In this document: positions 29,952 to 40,444 of the stretch, in pieces | How the letters are laid out: the number at the start of each line of letters is the position of its first letter | How positions within the stretch are numbered: position 1 is the stretch's first letter | DNA from: Marinobacter denitrificans | GTDB taxonomy: Bacteria; Pseudomonadota; Gammaproteobacteria; Pseudomonadales; Oleiphilaceae | Direction of reading: 5' to 3' | NCBI RefSeq assembly: GCF_008795955.1 | Contig: NZ_VMHN01000001.1 | Location: 248,001-312,000 of the forward strand | Length of the DNA stretch: 64,000 nucleotides | The notes under the pieces: generated by a model | What the model saw: the letters and a program-made list of their open reading frames with translations, nothing else | What the model was told of the DNA's origin: nothing | The model's database searches: none | Translations under genes and position numbers: made by a program

Positions 29952-30935
29952 TTGAACGCAAACGACTCAAGACAATTTGACCTGCACCCGGTAGACCAGC
30001 ACCGGCTGACCACCCTGTGCGGCCAGTTCGATGAGCATCTGAAGCACATCGAGCGGCGCATGAACGTGAAGATTGGCCGCCGTGGCCATCATTTCCGGGT
30101 GGAAGGGGAAACCGAACATGTGGCTGCGGCTACCGAAGTCATTCGGCACCTGTATCGGGAAACCGAGGCCAACGATGATATTTCGCCGGACATGGTTCAC
30201 CTGTTTATCCGCGAGACCGGCTTCGAGCGGCTGGCAGAGGATGTGCCCTACAACGGCGCCGTTACGGTTATCAAAACCCCGAAGCTGCAGGCCAAGCCCC
30301 GGGGCGAGAACCAGCAGAAGTACGTGCACAACATCCGTACCCACGATGTCAACTTCGGCATTGGCCCGGCCGGCACCGGCAAGACCTGGCTGGCGGTTGC
30401 CTGCGCGGTTGAGGCGCTCAAAGACGAACAGGTGAAGCGCATCCTGCTGGTCAGGCCTGCCGTTGAGGCTGGTGAAAAACTCGGTTTCCTTCCCGGCGAC
30501 CTGGCCCAGAAGGTGGATCCTTATCTTCGCCCCCTCTATGACGCGCTCTACGAAATGCTGGGCTTCGATCATGTCACCCGGCTGATCGAGAAAAGCGTGA
30601 TCGAGATCGCGCCACTGGCGTTCATGCGGGGCCGTACGCTCAACAATTCGTTTATCATTCTGGATGAAAGCCAGAACACCACCCGCGAACAGATGAAGAT
30701 GTTCCTGACGCGGATTGGCTTTGGCTCAACTGCAGTCATTACCGGCGATACCACTCAGGTTGACCTGCCACGGGGCCAGAACTCTGGCCTGATCCATGCG
30801 GTGGGGGTGCTGAGCAAAGTGTCCGGTATCGGTTTCACCCGCTTCGAGTCCCGGGATGTAGTTCGTCATCCGCTGGTTCAGCGGATTGTTGAGGCCTATG
30901 ATTCTCTGGACGATGGGAGTGCCACGGGCCAGTGA
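29952..30935 (+). CDS. phoH: PhoH family ATPase (YbeZ)
   Basis: Cytoplasmic PhoH/YbeZ P-loop ATPase, functionally linked to YbeY in ribosome and RNA maturation. The 327 residues have an N-terminal KH-like region (about 30-85), Walker A GPAGTGKTWLA (about 138-148), the PAVEAGEKLGFLPGDL block and Walker B (NSFIILDESQNTT, about 232). The start is a TTG at 29952 with GGAG 8 bases upstream. Its stop overlaps the ybeY GTG by 4 bases. Confidence 0.95.
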   Translation: MNANDSRQFDLHPVDQHRLTTLCGQFDEHLKHIERRMNVKIGRRGHHFRVEGETEHVAAATEVIRHLYRETEANDDISPDMVHLFIRETGFERLAEDVPYNGAVTVIKTPKLQAKPRGENQQKYVHNIRTHDVNFGIGPAGTGKTWLAVACAVEALKDEQVKRILLVRPAVEAGEKLGFLPGDLAQKVDPYLRPLYDALYEMLGFDHVTRLIEKSVIEIAPLAFMRGRTLNNSFIILDESQNTTREQMKMFLTRIGFGSTAVITGDTTQVDLPRGQNSGLIHAVGVLSKVSGIGFTRFESRDVVRHPLVQRIVEAYDSLDDGSATGQ

Positions 30936-31405
30936 GTGAACTGACTGTAGATTTGCAGCTGGCCCTTGAGGCACCGGGTATTCCGGCACACGCCGACTTT
31001 GAGCGCTGGGCACAGGCAGCATGGCTGGGCGAGGATCCGTCAGAGGTGACGATACGTATCGTTGCCAGCGATGAAAGCGCCGGGCTGAACAGCCAGTATC
31101 GCGGGAAATCGGGGCCAACCAACGTCCTGTCCTTCCCATTTGACGCGCCAGCCGGTATAACAGTCCCGTTGGCCGGTGATCTGATTATCTGCGCTCCGGT
31201 GGTCGAAAAAGAAGCGGCCGAACAGCAGAAAACGCAGGAAGAACACTGGGCCCATATGGTGGTGCACGGCATGTTGCACCTTCAGGGCTATGACCATATT
31301 GACGATAATGATGCCGAGGTCATGGAAGCCCTCGAGATCCGGTTGCTAACGCAACTCGGGTTCAGCAATCCTTACGAGACAGAGGAAACGGAAACAGACT
31401 CATGA
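30932..31405 (+). CDS. ybeY: Endoribonuclease YbeY (rRNA maturation factor)
   Basis: Metal-dependent endoribonuclease needed for 16S rRNA 3' end maturation and ribosome quality control. The 157 residues hold the zinc-binding signature HGMLHLQGYDH (about 110-120) and the upstream TNVLSFPFD strand. It starts with GTG overlapping the phoH stop (GTGA), and its TGA overlaps the corC ATG (ATGA), so all three are translationally coupled. The acidic C-terminal tail is non-conserved. Confidence 0.96.
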   Translation: MSELTVDLQLALEAPGIPAHADFERWAQAAWLGEDPSEVTIRIVASDESAGLNSQYRGKSGPTNVLSFPFDAPAGITVPLAGDLIICAPVVEKEAAEQQKTQEEHWAHMVVHGMLHLQGYDHIDDNDAEVMEALEIRLLTQLGFSNPYETEETETDS

Positions 31406-32253
31406 ACGACGATCAGTCGAGTCGCAGTCAGGGCAGCAACAAGTCCTGGCTGGAGCGTATATCACAGGCCTTCTCCAGCGGGCCTGAGTCCGTCGAGGAC
31501 GTGCTGGAAATCCTGCGGGACGCCGAGTCCCAGAACATCATCGATACCGATGCCATGAGCATCATCGAAGGTGCCATGCAGGTGATCGATATGCGGGTGG
31601 ATGAAATCATGATTCCCCGCTCCCAGATGGTCACCGTCAAGGCATCCCAGGAGCCGAAAGAATTCCTGGGTGAAATCATTTCTTCTGCCCACAGCCGCTT
31701 TCCCGTCATTGGCGACAGCCAGGACGATGTAATTGGCGTGCTGCTGGCCAAGGACCTGCTGCCCCTGGCTCTGAACAACGACCTCAACTGGAACCGCATC
31801 CGCGAGATCCTGCGTCCGTCCACCTTCGTGCCGGAAAGCAAGCGCCTGAACCAGTTACTGAAAGAATTCAAGGAAACCCGCAATCACATGGCCATCGTGG
31901 TGGATGAGTATGGCGGCACCGCCGGCCTGATCACCATCGAGGATGTATTGGAACAGATTGTGGGCGAGATTGAGGACGAACACGACTTCGACGAAGAAAC
32001 CCACATCAAGGCCCGCGGTGATGGCACATACGCCGTCAAAGCCGTAACGCCGGTAGACGACTTCAACGAATTCTTTGAAACCGAACTGGACGAGGAAGAG
32101 TTCGACACCATCGGTGGTGTTGTGCTCAAGGAGTTCGGCCACCTGCCCAGACGGGGCGAGTCAGTGGAGTTTGGCGGGTTGCAGTTCACCATTGCCAATG
32201 CCGATAACCGAGTCATCCGTCTGCTGCAGGTAACGCGCGGTGATGACCAGTAA
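31402..32253 (+). CDS. corC: CorC family CBS and transporter-associated domain protein (YbeX)
   Basis: Cytoplasmic protein with two CBS domains (about 70-190, including VDEIMIPRSQMVTV and DEYGGTAGLITIEDVLEQIVG) and a C-terminal CorC/HlyC domain (about 200-280, ending NRVIRLLQVT). The family is tied to magnesium/cobalt resistance and, through YbeX, to ribosome metabolism. There are no membrane segments, unlike full CorB-type transporters. It overlaps ybeY by 4 bases and the lnt start by about 11. Confidence 0.94.
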   Translation: MNDDQSSRSQGSNKSWLERISQAFSSGPESVEDVLEILRDAESQNIIDTDAMSIIEGAMQVIDMRVDEIMIPRSQMVTVKASQEPKEFLGEIISSAHSRFPVIGDSQDDVIGVLLAKDLLPLALNNDLNWNRIREILRPSTFVPESKRLNQLLKEFKETRNHMAIVVDEYGGTAGLITIEDVLEQIVGEIEDEHDFDEETHIKARGDGTYAVKAVTPVDDFNEFFETELDEEEFDTIGGVVLKEFGHLPRRGESVEFGGLQFTIANADNRVIRLLQVTRGDDQ

Positions 32254-33793
32254 CACAACATCCCCAACGCCCGTGCTGAAATCACCGCTTTCTGAACAAC
32301 CCTGGCTGCGCGCCGCGACCCTTCTGGTCGCCGGCGCCCTGCAGACCCTGACGTTTTCACCGTTTAACTGTTGGTGGCTGGGGCCGGTTTCCGTTGCCCT
32401 GATTCTCTTCTGTTGTCTGCCGCTCGCTTCTCAGAAGCTTTTCCGGGCTGGCTGGCTTATGGGGCTCGGGCTATTCGGGAGCGGTGCCAGCTGGGTCTAT
32501 ATCAGCATCAGCGAGCACGGCAACACATCCATTCCGCTGGCCATTATTCTCACGGTCATCTTCGTGGCCGGTCTCGCCCTGTTCCACGGCCTGGCCTTCT
32601 GGGCCTGGGGCAAACTGGCCAAGGACAGTATTATAAGGCGCCTGCTTCTGTTTCCGGCCGTGTGGATCCTCGGCGACTGGGTGCGAGGCTGGCTGCTGAC
32701 CGGCTTTCCCTGGCTGTATCTGGGCACTGCCCATGTGGACGGCCCTCTGGGCGGCTTCGCACCACTGGTGGGCGTACATGGTGTTACTTTCCTGGTGACG
32801 GTGACCGGCGGTGCGGCCATCGCCTGCTGGTGGCTGGCCAGAAATACACGCTACACCAGCGCCGCCATAGTCGCGGTTGTCGCGCTGCTGCCCTGGCTTA
32901 CCGGGCCGGCTGTATCGACTGCGCAATGGACGACGCTTGACGAAGAGCCCACCACATTCGCGTCCATGCAGGGCAATATCCCCCAGCAGATCAAGTGGGA
33001 CCCGGATTTTTTGCGCGACCAGATTGTGGCTTACCTGGAACTGACGGAAGATCACTGGAACTCAGATCTCATCCTGTGGCCGGAAACCGCCATCCCCATC
33101 CCCCAGGACCAGGCCGGGAAGGTCATTGATCACATCGGTGAGGAGCTTGGGGAAAACAGTACGCTGATTACCGGCATTCCCTGGTATGGCTTCAGTGACA
33201 GTATTGAAGACTTCACCTTCCACAACAGTATCATGGCCATCGGCAGTGGTGGCGGCATCTACCACAAGCAGAAGCTGGTGCCTTTCGGCGAATATGTGCC
33301 CCTGCAGCAGTGGCTGCGCGGATTGATCGGTTTCTTCGACCTGCCCATGTCCAGCTTCAGCCCGGGGCCGTCCGACCAGGCTCCACTTGATGCCAATGGC
33401 ACCAATATCATGCCCTTCATCTGCTACGAAGTGGCCTATCCGGACTTCGTGGCTCGCAACGCAAGCAATGCCGGCCTGTTACTTACCATCAGTAACGATG
33501 GCTGGTTCGGCGATTCCATCGGCCCGCTGCAGCACCTGCAGATCGCCCGCATGCGAGCGCTGGAAACCGGGCGTTACATGCTGCGGGGCACCAACAACGG
33601 CGTAACGGCCATCATCGACCATAATGGTAGGATTACTGAGACCATCCCGCAGTTTGAGCGCGGTGTGCTGACTGGTGAGGTCTATTCTGCCGAAGGCAGC
33701 ACGCCCTACATGCAGTCCGGTTCCTGGCCGGTGCTGACGCTGGCTGCGATTCTTGTTGTGTTTGTTCGGGTGCGGGTGATTCCCAAGAATTGA
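32243..33793 (+). CDS. lnt: Apolipoprotein N-acyltransferase Lnt
   Basis: Inner-membrane enzyme that adds the third acyl chain to lipoproteins. About 516 residues: six to seven membrane segments in the first 220 residues, then a periplasmic nitrilase-like domain with the catalytic triad Glu (LWPETAIPIP, about 277), Lys (HKQKLVPFGEYVP, about 345) and Cys (MPFICYEVAYPD, about 396). A final membrane segment lies near 490-508. A GTG one codon earlier (32240) is an alternative start. Last gene of the miaB-lnt group. Confidence 0.96.
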   Translation: MTSNTTSPTPVLKSPLSEQPWLRAATLLVAGALQTLTFSPFNCWWLGPVSVALILFCCLPLASQKLFRAGWLMGLGLFGSGASWVYISISEHGNTSIPLAIILTVIFVAGLALFHGLAFWAWGKLAKDSIIRRLLLFPAVWILGDWVRGWLLTGFPWLYLGTAHVDGPLGGFAPLVGVHGVTFLVTVTGGAAIACWWLARNTRYTSAAIVAVVALLPWLTGPAVSTAQWTTLDEEPTTFASMQGNIPQQIKWDPDFLRDQIVAYLELTEDHWNSDLILWPETAIPIPQDQAGKVIDHIGEELGENSTLITGIPWYGFSDSIEDFTFHNSIMAIGSGGGIYHKQKLVPFGEYVPLQQWLRGLIGFFDLPMSSFSPGPSDQAPLDANGTNIMPFICYEVAYPDFVARNASNAGLLLTISNDGWFGDSIGPLQHLQIARMRALETGRYMLRGTNNGVTAIIDHNGRITETIPQFERGVLTGEVYSAEGSTPYMQSGSWPVLTLAAILVVFVRVRVIPKN

Positions 33794-33832
33794 TCTCGGT
33801 TCTCGTCCGGGTAGCCTGCCAGATTGGTGCCT

Positions 33833-33925
33833 GGCCATGGGGTGGGGGTCCCTTTTCTTTGGAAAAAGAACTCGCTGCGCTCAGACACCTTTTTCTGGCA
33901 GAAAAGGGACCCCCACCCCATGGCC
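33833..33925. repeat. Type 2 long inverted-repeat element B3
   Basis: Perfect 25-base arms (33833-33857 and 33901-33925, starting GGCCATGGGG). The core is almost identical to those at 25788 and 27026. It lies between convergent lnt and the ybeL-like gene, where the arms could act as a two-way terminator. Confidence 0.87.
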
Positions 33926-33949
33926 GTTCTGGCTCTGACGTTAGCTCCC

Positions 33950-34056
33950 GTAGTTCGGATTAGACGAAGTCGTAATCCGCCGCCCAGCTACATATGAACT
34001 CTATTTGTCGGATTACGCTTCGCTCATTGTGCCCTTCACGGGTAAATCCGACCTAC
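33950..34056. repeat. GTAGG...AATCC palindromes, one half interrupted
   Basis: The left palindrome (TTCGGATTAGAC...GTCGTAATCCG) is intact and identical, inverted, to one at 29710-29736. The right one (GTCGGATTACGCTTCGCT...AATCCGACCTAC) is split by about 19 extra bases (CATTGTGCCCTTCACGGGT). Confidence 0.7.
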
Positions 34057-34067
34057 TCCACCTACGC

Positions 34068-34616
34068 CTACTCCGATTTCCGAGGCCAGCGGCTTGTGAC
34101 GCGTTCGTAGTAATGCGAGCCGCAGGCGTCGCAGGGTTCCAGATGGCTGGTGGCTGTCAGGCAGCGCATGTGGCCGCAATTGAGGCACTTGAACATGCCA
34201 GCCGTTGCCACTTCGCCACTGATGTACTGGCTGGGCGCGTGTTTTTCGAGCTTCTGGTTCAGCTCCAGGGTGTCGAGTTTTGTCTTGTCCGCCACCGAGA
34301 ACAACATATCCGCAAGCTGGTGCTCCACCAGGGAAATGTCCAGCTGCAACCATTCCTTCAAGCCTTCGCCGGTTTCCTCCACAAAATGCAACAGGTGTTC
34401 AAGGTCCCGCTGAAGGTAGGCGCCCAGAAGGTCTGCCTCCTCCCGGGTCATGTCTTCCAGTTCGTACTCGAACTCCACTGCCCGCTCGATTTCCTCTTGC
34501 AGGGTATCGCGGGTGGTTTCCTGCATTTCACTGAGCCGGGACTGAACCCGTTCCAGCATGCGGTCGTAGGCCGCAAGGGCTTTGCCTGAGAGGTGATTGC
34601 GTTCTGGTTCGGTCAT
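34068..34616 (-). CDS. Zinc ribbon-containing protein of the YbeL/DUF1451 family
   Basis: 182-residue cytoplasmic protein: a long helical, acidic N-terminal part (about 1-135) and a C-terminal zinc ribbon with cysteine pairs CLNCGHMRC and CDACG (about 145-170). This matches E. coli YbeL, which also lies beside leuS. The function is unknown; the zinc ribbon may bind nucleic acid or protein (inference). Divergent from leuS across a gap filled with two type 1 elements. Confidence 0.85.
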   Translation of the reverse strand: MTEPERNHLSGKALAAYDRMLERVQSRLSEMQETTRDTLQEEIERAVEFEYELEDMTREEADLLGAYLQRDLEHLLHFVEETGEGLKEWLQLDISLVEHQLADMLFSVADKTKLDTLELNQKLEKHAPSQYISGEVATAGMFKCLNCGHMRCLTATSHLEPCDACGSHYYERVTSRWPRKSE

Positions 34617-34641
34617 GGCCGCTCCCTATTGGTGTACGAGC

Positions 34642-34741
34642 AGAGTGGGTATGGCTGATCAGGGCACGCTGTAAATACATCCCTGTACGCTTGACAAAAA
34701 CATCCCTGTTTTTGACATCCCTGATCAGCCATACCCACTCT
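34642..34741. repeat. Type 1 long inverted-repeat element C1
   Basis: Perfect 23-base arms (34642-34664 and 34719-34741, starting AGAGTGGGTATGGC). The core has mini-hairpins TACA-TCCC-TGTA and CAAAAACA-TCCC-TGTTTTTG. The core matches that of C2 in inverted orientation, while the arms differ. Confidence 0.87.
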
Positions 34742-34784
34742 CCCCTATATCAAACTGGTTTGCCAACTTACTCCAAGAGTCCGG

Positions 34785-34886
34785 GCGGGCAGGTACGGCT
34801 GTCCGGGACCGTAAAAAACAGGGATGTTTTTTACGAGCCTACAGGGACGTATTCACGGCGTGTCCCGGACAGCCGTACCTGCCCGC
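34785..34886. repeat. Type 1 long inverted-repeat element C2
   Basis: Perfect 25-base arms (34785-34809 and 34862-34886, starting GCGGGCAGGTACGG). On the minus strand the core reads TACG-TCCC-TGTA and GTAAAAAACA-TCCC-TGTTTTTTAC. It is inverted relative to C1, 43 bases away. Confidence 0.87.
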
Positions 34887-34985
34887 TTTCACCATTGAGT
34901 CTGGCACAGTATCAGCAATTTGGCAGACTACCTGTTAAGCCTTGTGTGCGTTAGAATGTCCGGCCGCTTCGCACATCTTTTTTGA

Positions 34986-37598
<2,613 letters not shown>

Positions 37599-37599
37599 T

Positions 37600-38175
37600 A
37601 TGAACCTGATGGCGGGCTCCGTGATTCGTCCTATGGTGGCAGCAGCTTTGTCTTTGCTTGTTACAGGCTGCGGATTTCAGTTGCGGGGCGCACCACCGGT
37701 TTCATCGGCATTACAGCCACTGGCCGTAGACTGCGCTGAGAATGTGCCGGGACAACTGTGTGATGCAGTTCGGGAGCAGCTGGAGCTGGGCCGGATTGAC
37801 CTGAAGCCCGCCGAAGAGGCGGACTTTGTGCTCAAAATCGGTAACTTCCGTCAGGAACGTCGGGCCAGTGCCATTACCCTCCGGGCAGCCGCCGCCGAAT
37901 ACACGCTACGTCACACGGTAGATATCGAGGTAATCACCTCCGATAACATCCCGCTCATTGAACCAACCGATCTCAATAGCAGTGAAACCTATCGCTACGA
38001 CGAATCAAACGTGCTTGCCAAACAACGGGAGGAAGAGGCGCTGAGAGAGCAGCTCCATAATCGCCTGGCACAGCAGATTATCTTCCGCCTCGCGCCCATC
38101 ACCGAAGATCGCATTGAACGGCTGAGACGGGAAGCCGATCAGGCAGGCGAAGAAGGCGCCGGGCCCTCGTCATGA
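37600..38175 (+). CDS. lptE: LPS-assembly lipoprotein LptE
   Basis: Outer-membrane lipoprotein that plugs the LptD barrel during lipopolysaccharide insertion. 191 residues with a lipoprotein signal: a hydrophobic run ending in the lipobox VTGC (Cys about residue 24), then GFQLRG, the classic LptE/RlpB mature start. Its place between leuS and holA is conserved. The ATG is one base after the leuS stop; the later in-frame ATG at 37609 is also possible. The TGA overlaps the holA start by 4 bases. Confidence 0.94.
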   Translation: MNLMAGSVIRPMVAAALSLLVTGCGFQLRGAPPVSSALQPLAVDCAENVPGQLCDAVREQLELGRIDLKPAEEADFVLKIGNFRQERRASAITLRAAAAEYTLRHTVDIEVITSDNIPLIEPTDLNSSETYRYDESNVLAKQREEEALREQLHNRLAQQIIFRLAPITEDRIERLRREADQAGEEGAGPSS

Positions 38176-39179
38176 AAACACAGCCGCACCAGCTTCCTCA
38201 GCTATTACAGAAAGGCCTGTCGCCGGTCTATCTGATCTCCGGCGACGAACCGTTGCTGGTTCAGGAATGCTGTGACCAGATACGTAAGGCCGCCCGCAAG
38301 GCCGGCTTCGAGGACCGGGTTACCTATCACGCGGACCAACAGCTGGACTGGAACAGGGTTGGTGAGGAATGCGGTGCACTGTCGTTATTCGCCGAAAAAC
38401 GCCGCATTGAGATCCACCTTCCAACGGGCAGGCTTGGGGATGGCCGTGCGGTGATGGAAAGCGTGCTGCAGAATCCACCGGATGACATCATTCTGTTATT
38501 GATCAGTGCCCGTCTGGATGCCGCGGAAACCCGCCGTAAATGGTACAAGGAATTACAGAACAAAGGTGTTCACGTCCCGATATGGCCAATAGATTCAGAC
38601 AAGTTCCCCGGCTGGCTTCAACAGAGGGCGCGGAACCATGGTCTCAGCCTGACCCGTGGCGCTCTGGATATACTCGCTGAACGCCTGGAAGGAAACTTGC
38701 TGGCGGCAAGCCAGGAACTGGACCGTCTGGCCTTGCTGGGATCAGGCACCACGATCAACGAAGAAACCATAGAACAGGCTGTTCAGGACAGCTCCCGCTT
38801 CAGCGGCTTTGAATTGGTCACGGAACTTCTTGCCGGCAGGGCCGCCCATGCCAGGAAAATCATTGGCGTGTTACAACAGGAAGGTGAGAACCCACTGGGG
38901 CTGCTGACAGTGCTGGCCCGGGATCTCAACCTGACCATGGAGCTGAATATCGCCGCCGCGAAACGTGAGAACACGGCCGGTTTTCTGAAAAAACGGGGGG
39001 TCTTCCAACCCCAGCGTGCAAAGGCTGTGGAACAGGCAGCCAGGCGCCTGAACCGACGCCAGCTCATGGCAGCTCTGGATCTGTGCAGCGCCACCGACCG
39101 CGCCGCCAAAGGCTTTGACAGCCTCTCCCCGTGGCACCACCTGCAGGACATGATTACCCTGTTGGCCAGGCCAGCCTGA
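38172..39179 (+). CDS. holA: DNA polymerase III subunit delta (HolA)
   Basis: Clamp-loader subunit that opens the beta sliding clamp. The 335 residues show the AAA+-like fold without a working P-loop: PVYLISGDEPLLVQECCDQIR (about 17-37), the WYKELQ segment, the VPIWPID strand, then the helical region with LEGNLLAASQELDRLALL (about 175-192) and the collar domain. It starts with an ATGA overlap with lptE, so it is coupled to leuS-lptE. Confidence 0.95.
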   Translation: MKTQPHQLPQLLQKGLSPVYLISGDEPLLVQECCDQIRKAARKAGFEDRVTYHADQQLDWNRVGEECGALSLFAEKRRIEIHLPTGRLGDGRAVMESVLQNPPDDIILLLISARLDAAETRRKWYKELQNKGVHVPIWPIDSDKFPGWLQQRARNHGLSLTRGALDILAERLEGNLLAASQELDRLALLGSGTTINEETIEQAVQDSSRFSGFELVTELLAGRAAHARKIIGVLQQEGENPLGLLTVLARDLNLTMELNIAAAKRENTAGFLKKRGVFQPQRAKAVEQAARRLNRRQLMAALDLCSATDRAAKGFDSLSPWHHLQDMITLLARPA

Positions 39180-39278
39180 TCCACATCAAGTCGTTCGCAA
39201 TCCCCTCCTTTCCCGCTTGACAGATTTTAACATTCGGCTGCATGGTATAGCGGTCAATCATCAAAGGAGGTGTGTGAT

Positions 39279-39542
39279 ATGAGTTTCCAGGACGAACTTA
39301 AGCAATTGTCAGAAAAGATAAAACAGTACCGAGATGAAGCCCGCGTTCAGATGCACCTGGCCAGAGAAGACGTGAAAGATGAGTGGGATGACCTGGAAAA
39401 GGACTGGGAGCGTTTTCGTGGCAAGCTCGACCGGCTCCTGCACGATGCAGACGACGCATCAAAAGAAGCACGCCAAACCGCCCACAAGCTTGGCGAGGAT
39501 CTGAAATCTGGCTACCAGAACATCCGTAACCGACTGAAGTAA
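39279..39542 (+). CDS. Small highly charged helical protein, unknown function
   Basis: 87 residues, rich in D, E, K, R and A, almost certainly one long alpha helix or coiled coil. No signal peptide or membrane segment is seen. A strong Shine-Dalgarno (AAAGGAGG) lies 8 bases before the ATG at 39279; a GTG at 39270 overlaps that site and is rejected. It resembles abundant stress-related small helical proteins only in composition, and I do not recognise a family. It stands alone after holA. The repeated D/E-rich heptads suggest self-association (inference). Confidence 0.75.
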   Translation: MSFQDELKQLSEKIKQYRDEARVQMHLAREDVKDEWDDLEKDWERFRGKLDRLLHDADDASKEARQTAHKLGEDLKSGYQNIRNRLK

Positions 39543-39582
39543 AGTGTTAACCGGTTAACAGATTGCTACAAATACCTGCCAC

Positions 39583-39606
39583 GAGGCTCTGTTCATAAAG
39601 AGCCTC
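39583..39606 (+). terminator. Hairpin after the small helical gene
   Basis: GAGGCTCT at 39583-39590 pairs with AGAGCCTC at 39599-39606 across an 8-base loop, 40 bases after the stop. There is no clear T-run, so it is a weak terminator candidate. Confidence 0.5.
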
Positions 39607-39729
39607 TGTGCCATACTTCTCACTATAAGTGAATGAAGCGTCATTTTTTTGTCTGGTTCGGCCTACGAAACCCAGTTCATGGCCCCATCAGCCAAGGCAC
39701 TTCTGAGCTCCGAGAGGTATAAATGGCCT

Positions 39730-40365
39730 ATGAAAACCCTAACCGTCTTATTGCTAACGCTATCCGTATCAGTTGTTCCCTCATTGGTCAGCAGTCAGAA
39801 TACCCGCTTCAGTGACCCGGCAACGGTGGTCCAGAACGAGTTCTGGGGGAACCTCTATGCCGAGGGTGGAACCTCCTTTTTCTGCGAAACGCCGTTCACC
39901 AGCAAAGGCTTTTTGCTAACGGATGGATACATCTATCCGCTCGCCCAGGTTCGTAGTGCTCTCGATTGCGGTACCTCAAACCAGTGTGCCGATAACGACC
40001 GGTATCGCCAAATTGCCTCCGACCTCCATAACATCGTGCCAGTTCGCAGCCGCACGGAAATGAGACGGCGCAACTCCCTTTACGAAGAGCTCGGCTCAGT
40101 GGGCAAACCGGACGAATGTGGTATTCGTGAAAGTGCCCAGTTCTTCGAACCTCCTGAAAAGGTAAAAGGCGACGTTGCCCGAACCGTCGCCTACATGGTC
40201 GATACCTATAACCTGCCCTGGGCAGGAGCATCACGGGTGTTCAAGAGCTGGAACCGGATGGACCCGCCGGACGACCGGGAATTGACCCGTCATCGTCGGA
40301 TTGCCGAGATACAGGGCAACGAAAATCCCTTCGTACTGGACCCCGGCAGACTGGAAAACCTCTAG
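39730..40365 (+). CDS. Secreted endonuclease I family nuclease (EndA-like)
   Basis: 211 residues with an N-terminal signal peptide (MKTLTVLLLTLSVSVVPSLVSS). The endonuclease I pattern is visible: FFCETPF, the SDLHNIVPV active-site strand (about 98-106), the FEPPEKVKGDVARTVAYM block and the C-terminal GNENPFV metal-site motif (about 196-202). The family makes magnesium-dependent double-strand cuts outside the cytoplasm. Cysteines at CETPF, CGTSNQC and ECG suggest disulfides. The ATG at 39730 begins directly at the signal peptide; an earlier in-frame start is possible. Confidence 0.88.
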   Translation: MKTLTVLLLTLSVSVVPSLVSSQNTRFSDPATVVQNEFWGNLYAEGGTSFFCETPFTSKGFLLTDGYIYPLAQVRSALDCGTSNQCADNDRYRQIASDLHNIVPVRSRTEMRRRNSLYEELGSVGKPDECGIRESAQFFEPPEKVKGDVARTVAYMVDTYNLPWAGASRVFKSWNRMDPPDDRELTRHRRIAEIQGNENPFVLDPGRLENL

Positions 40366-40384
40366 TAACAATACCGTCTCCCAC

Positions 40385-40427
40385 AAAAAAGGCAGGCCCC
40401 GGATTACTTACGGGCGCCTGCCTTTTT
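40385..40427. terminator. Bidirectional terminator between endA-like and acyl-CoA dehydrogenase genes
   Basis: A stem of AAAAAGGCAGGC with GCCTGCCTTTTT gives a T-run in both directions, 20 bases from the nuclease stop and 18 from the convergent dehydrogenase stop. Confidence 0.92.
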
Positions 40428-40444
40428 GCGTTACCTCAGCGGAA

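Noticed and set aside
34642..34886. attC-like integron sites or a CRISPR array
   Set aside because: There are no direct repeats with regular spacers, no integrase or cas genes, and no attC core sites. The constant part lies in the loop region and the arms vary.
25788..34886. Insertion sequences or MITEs of standard type
   Set aside because: No transposase frame is present, and the outer ends of the elements are not shared between copies, unlike terminal inverted repeats.
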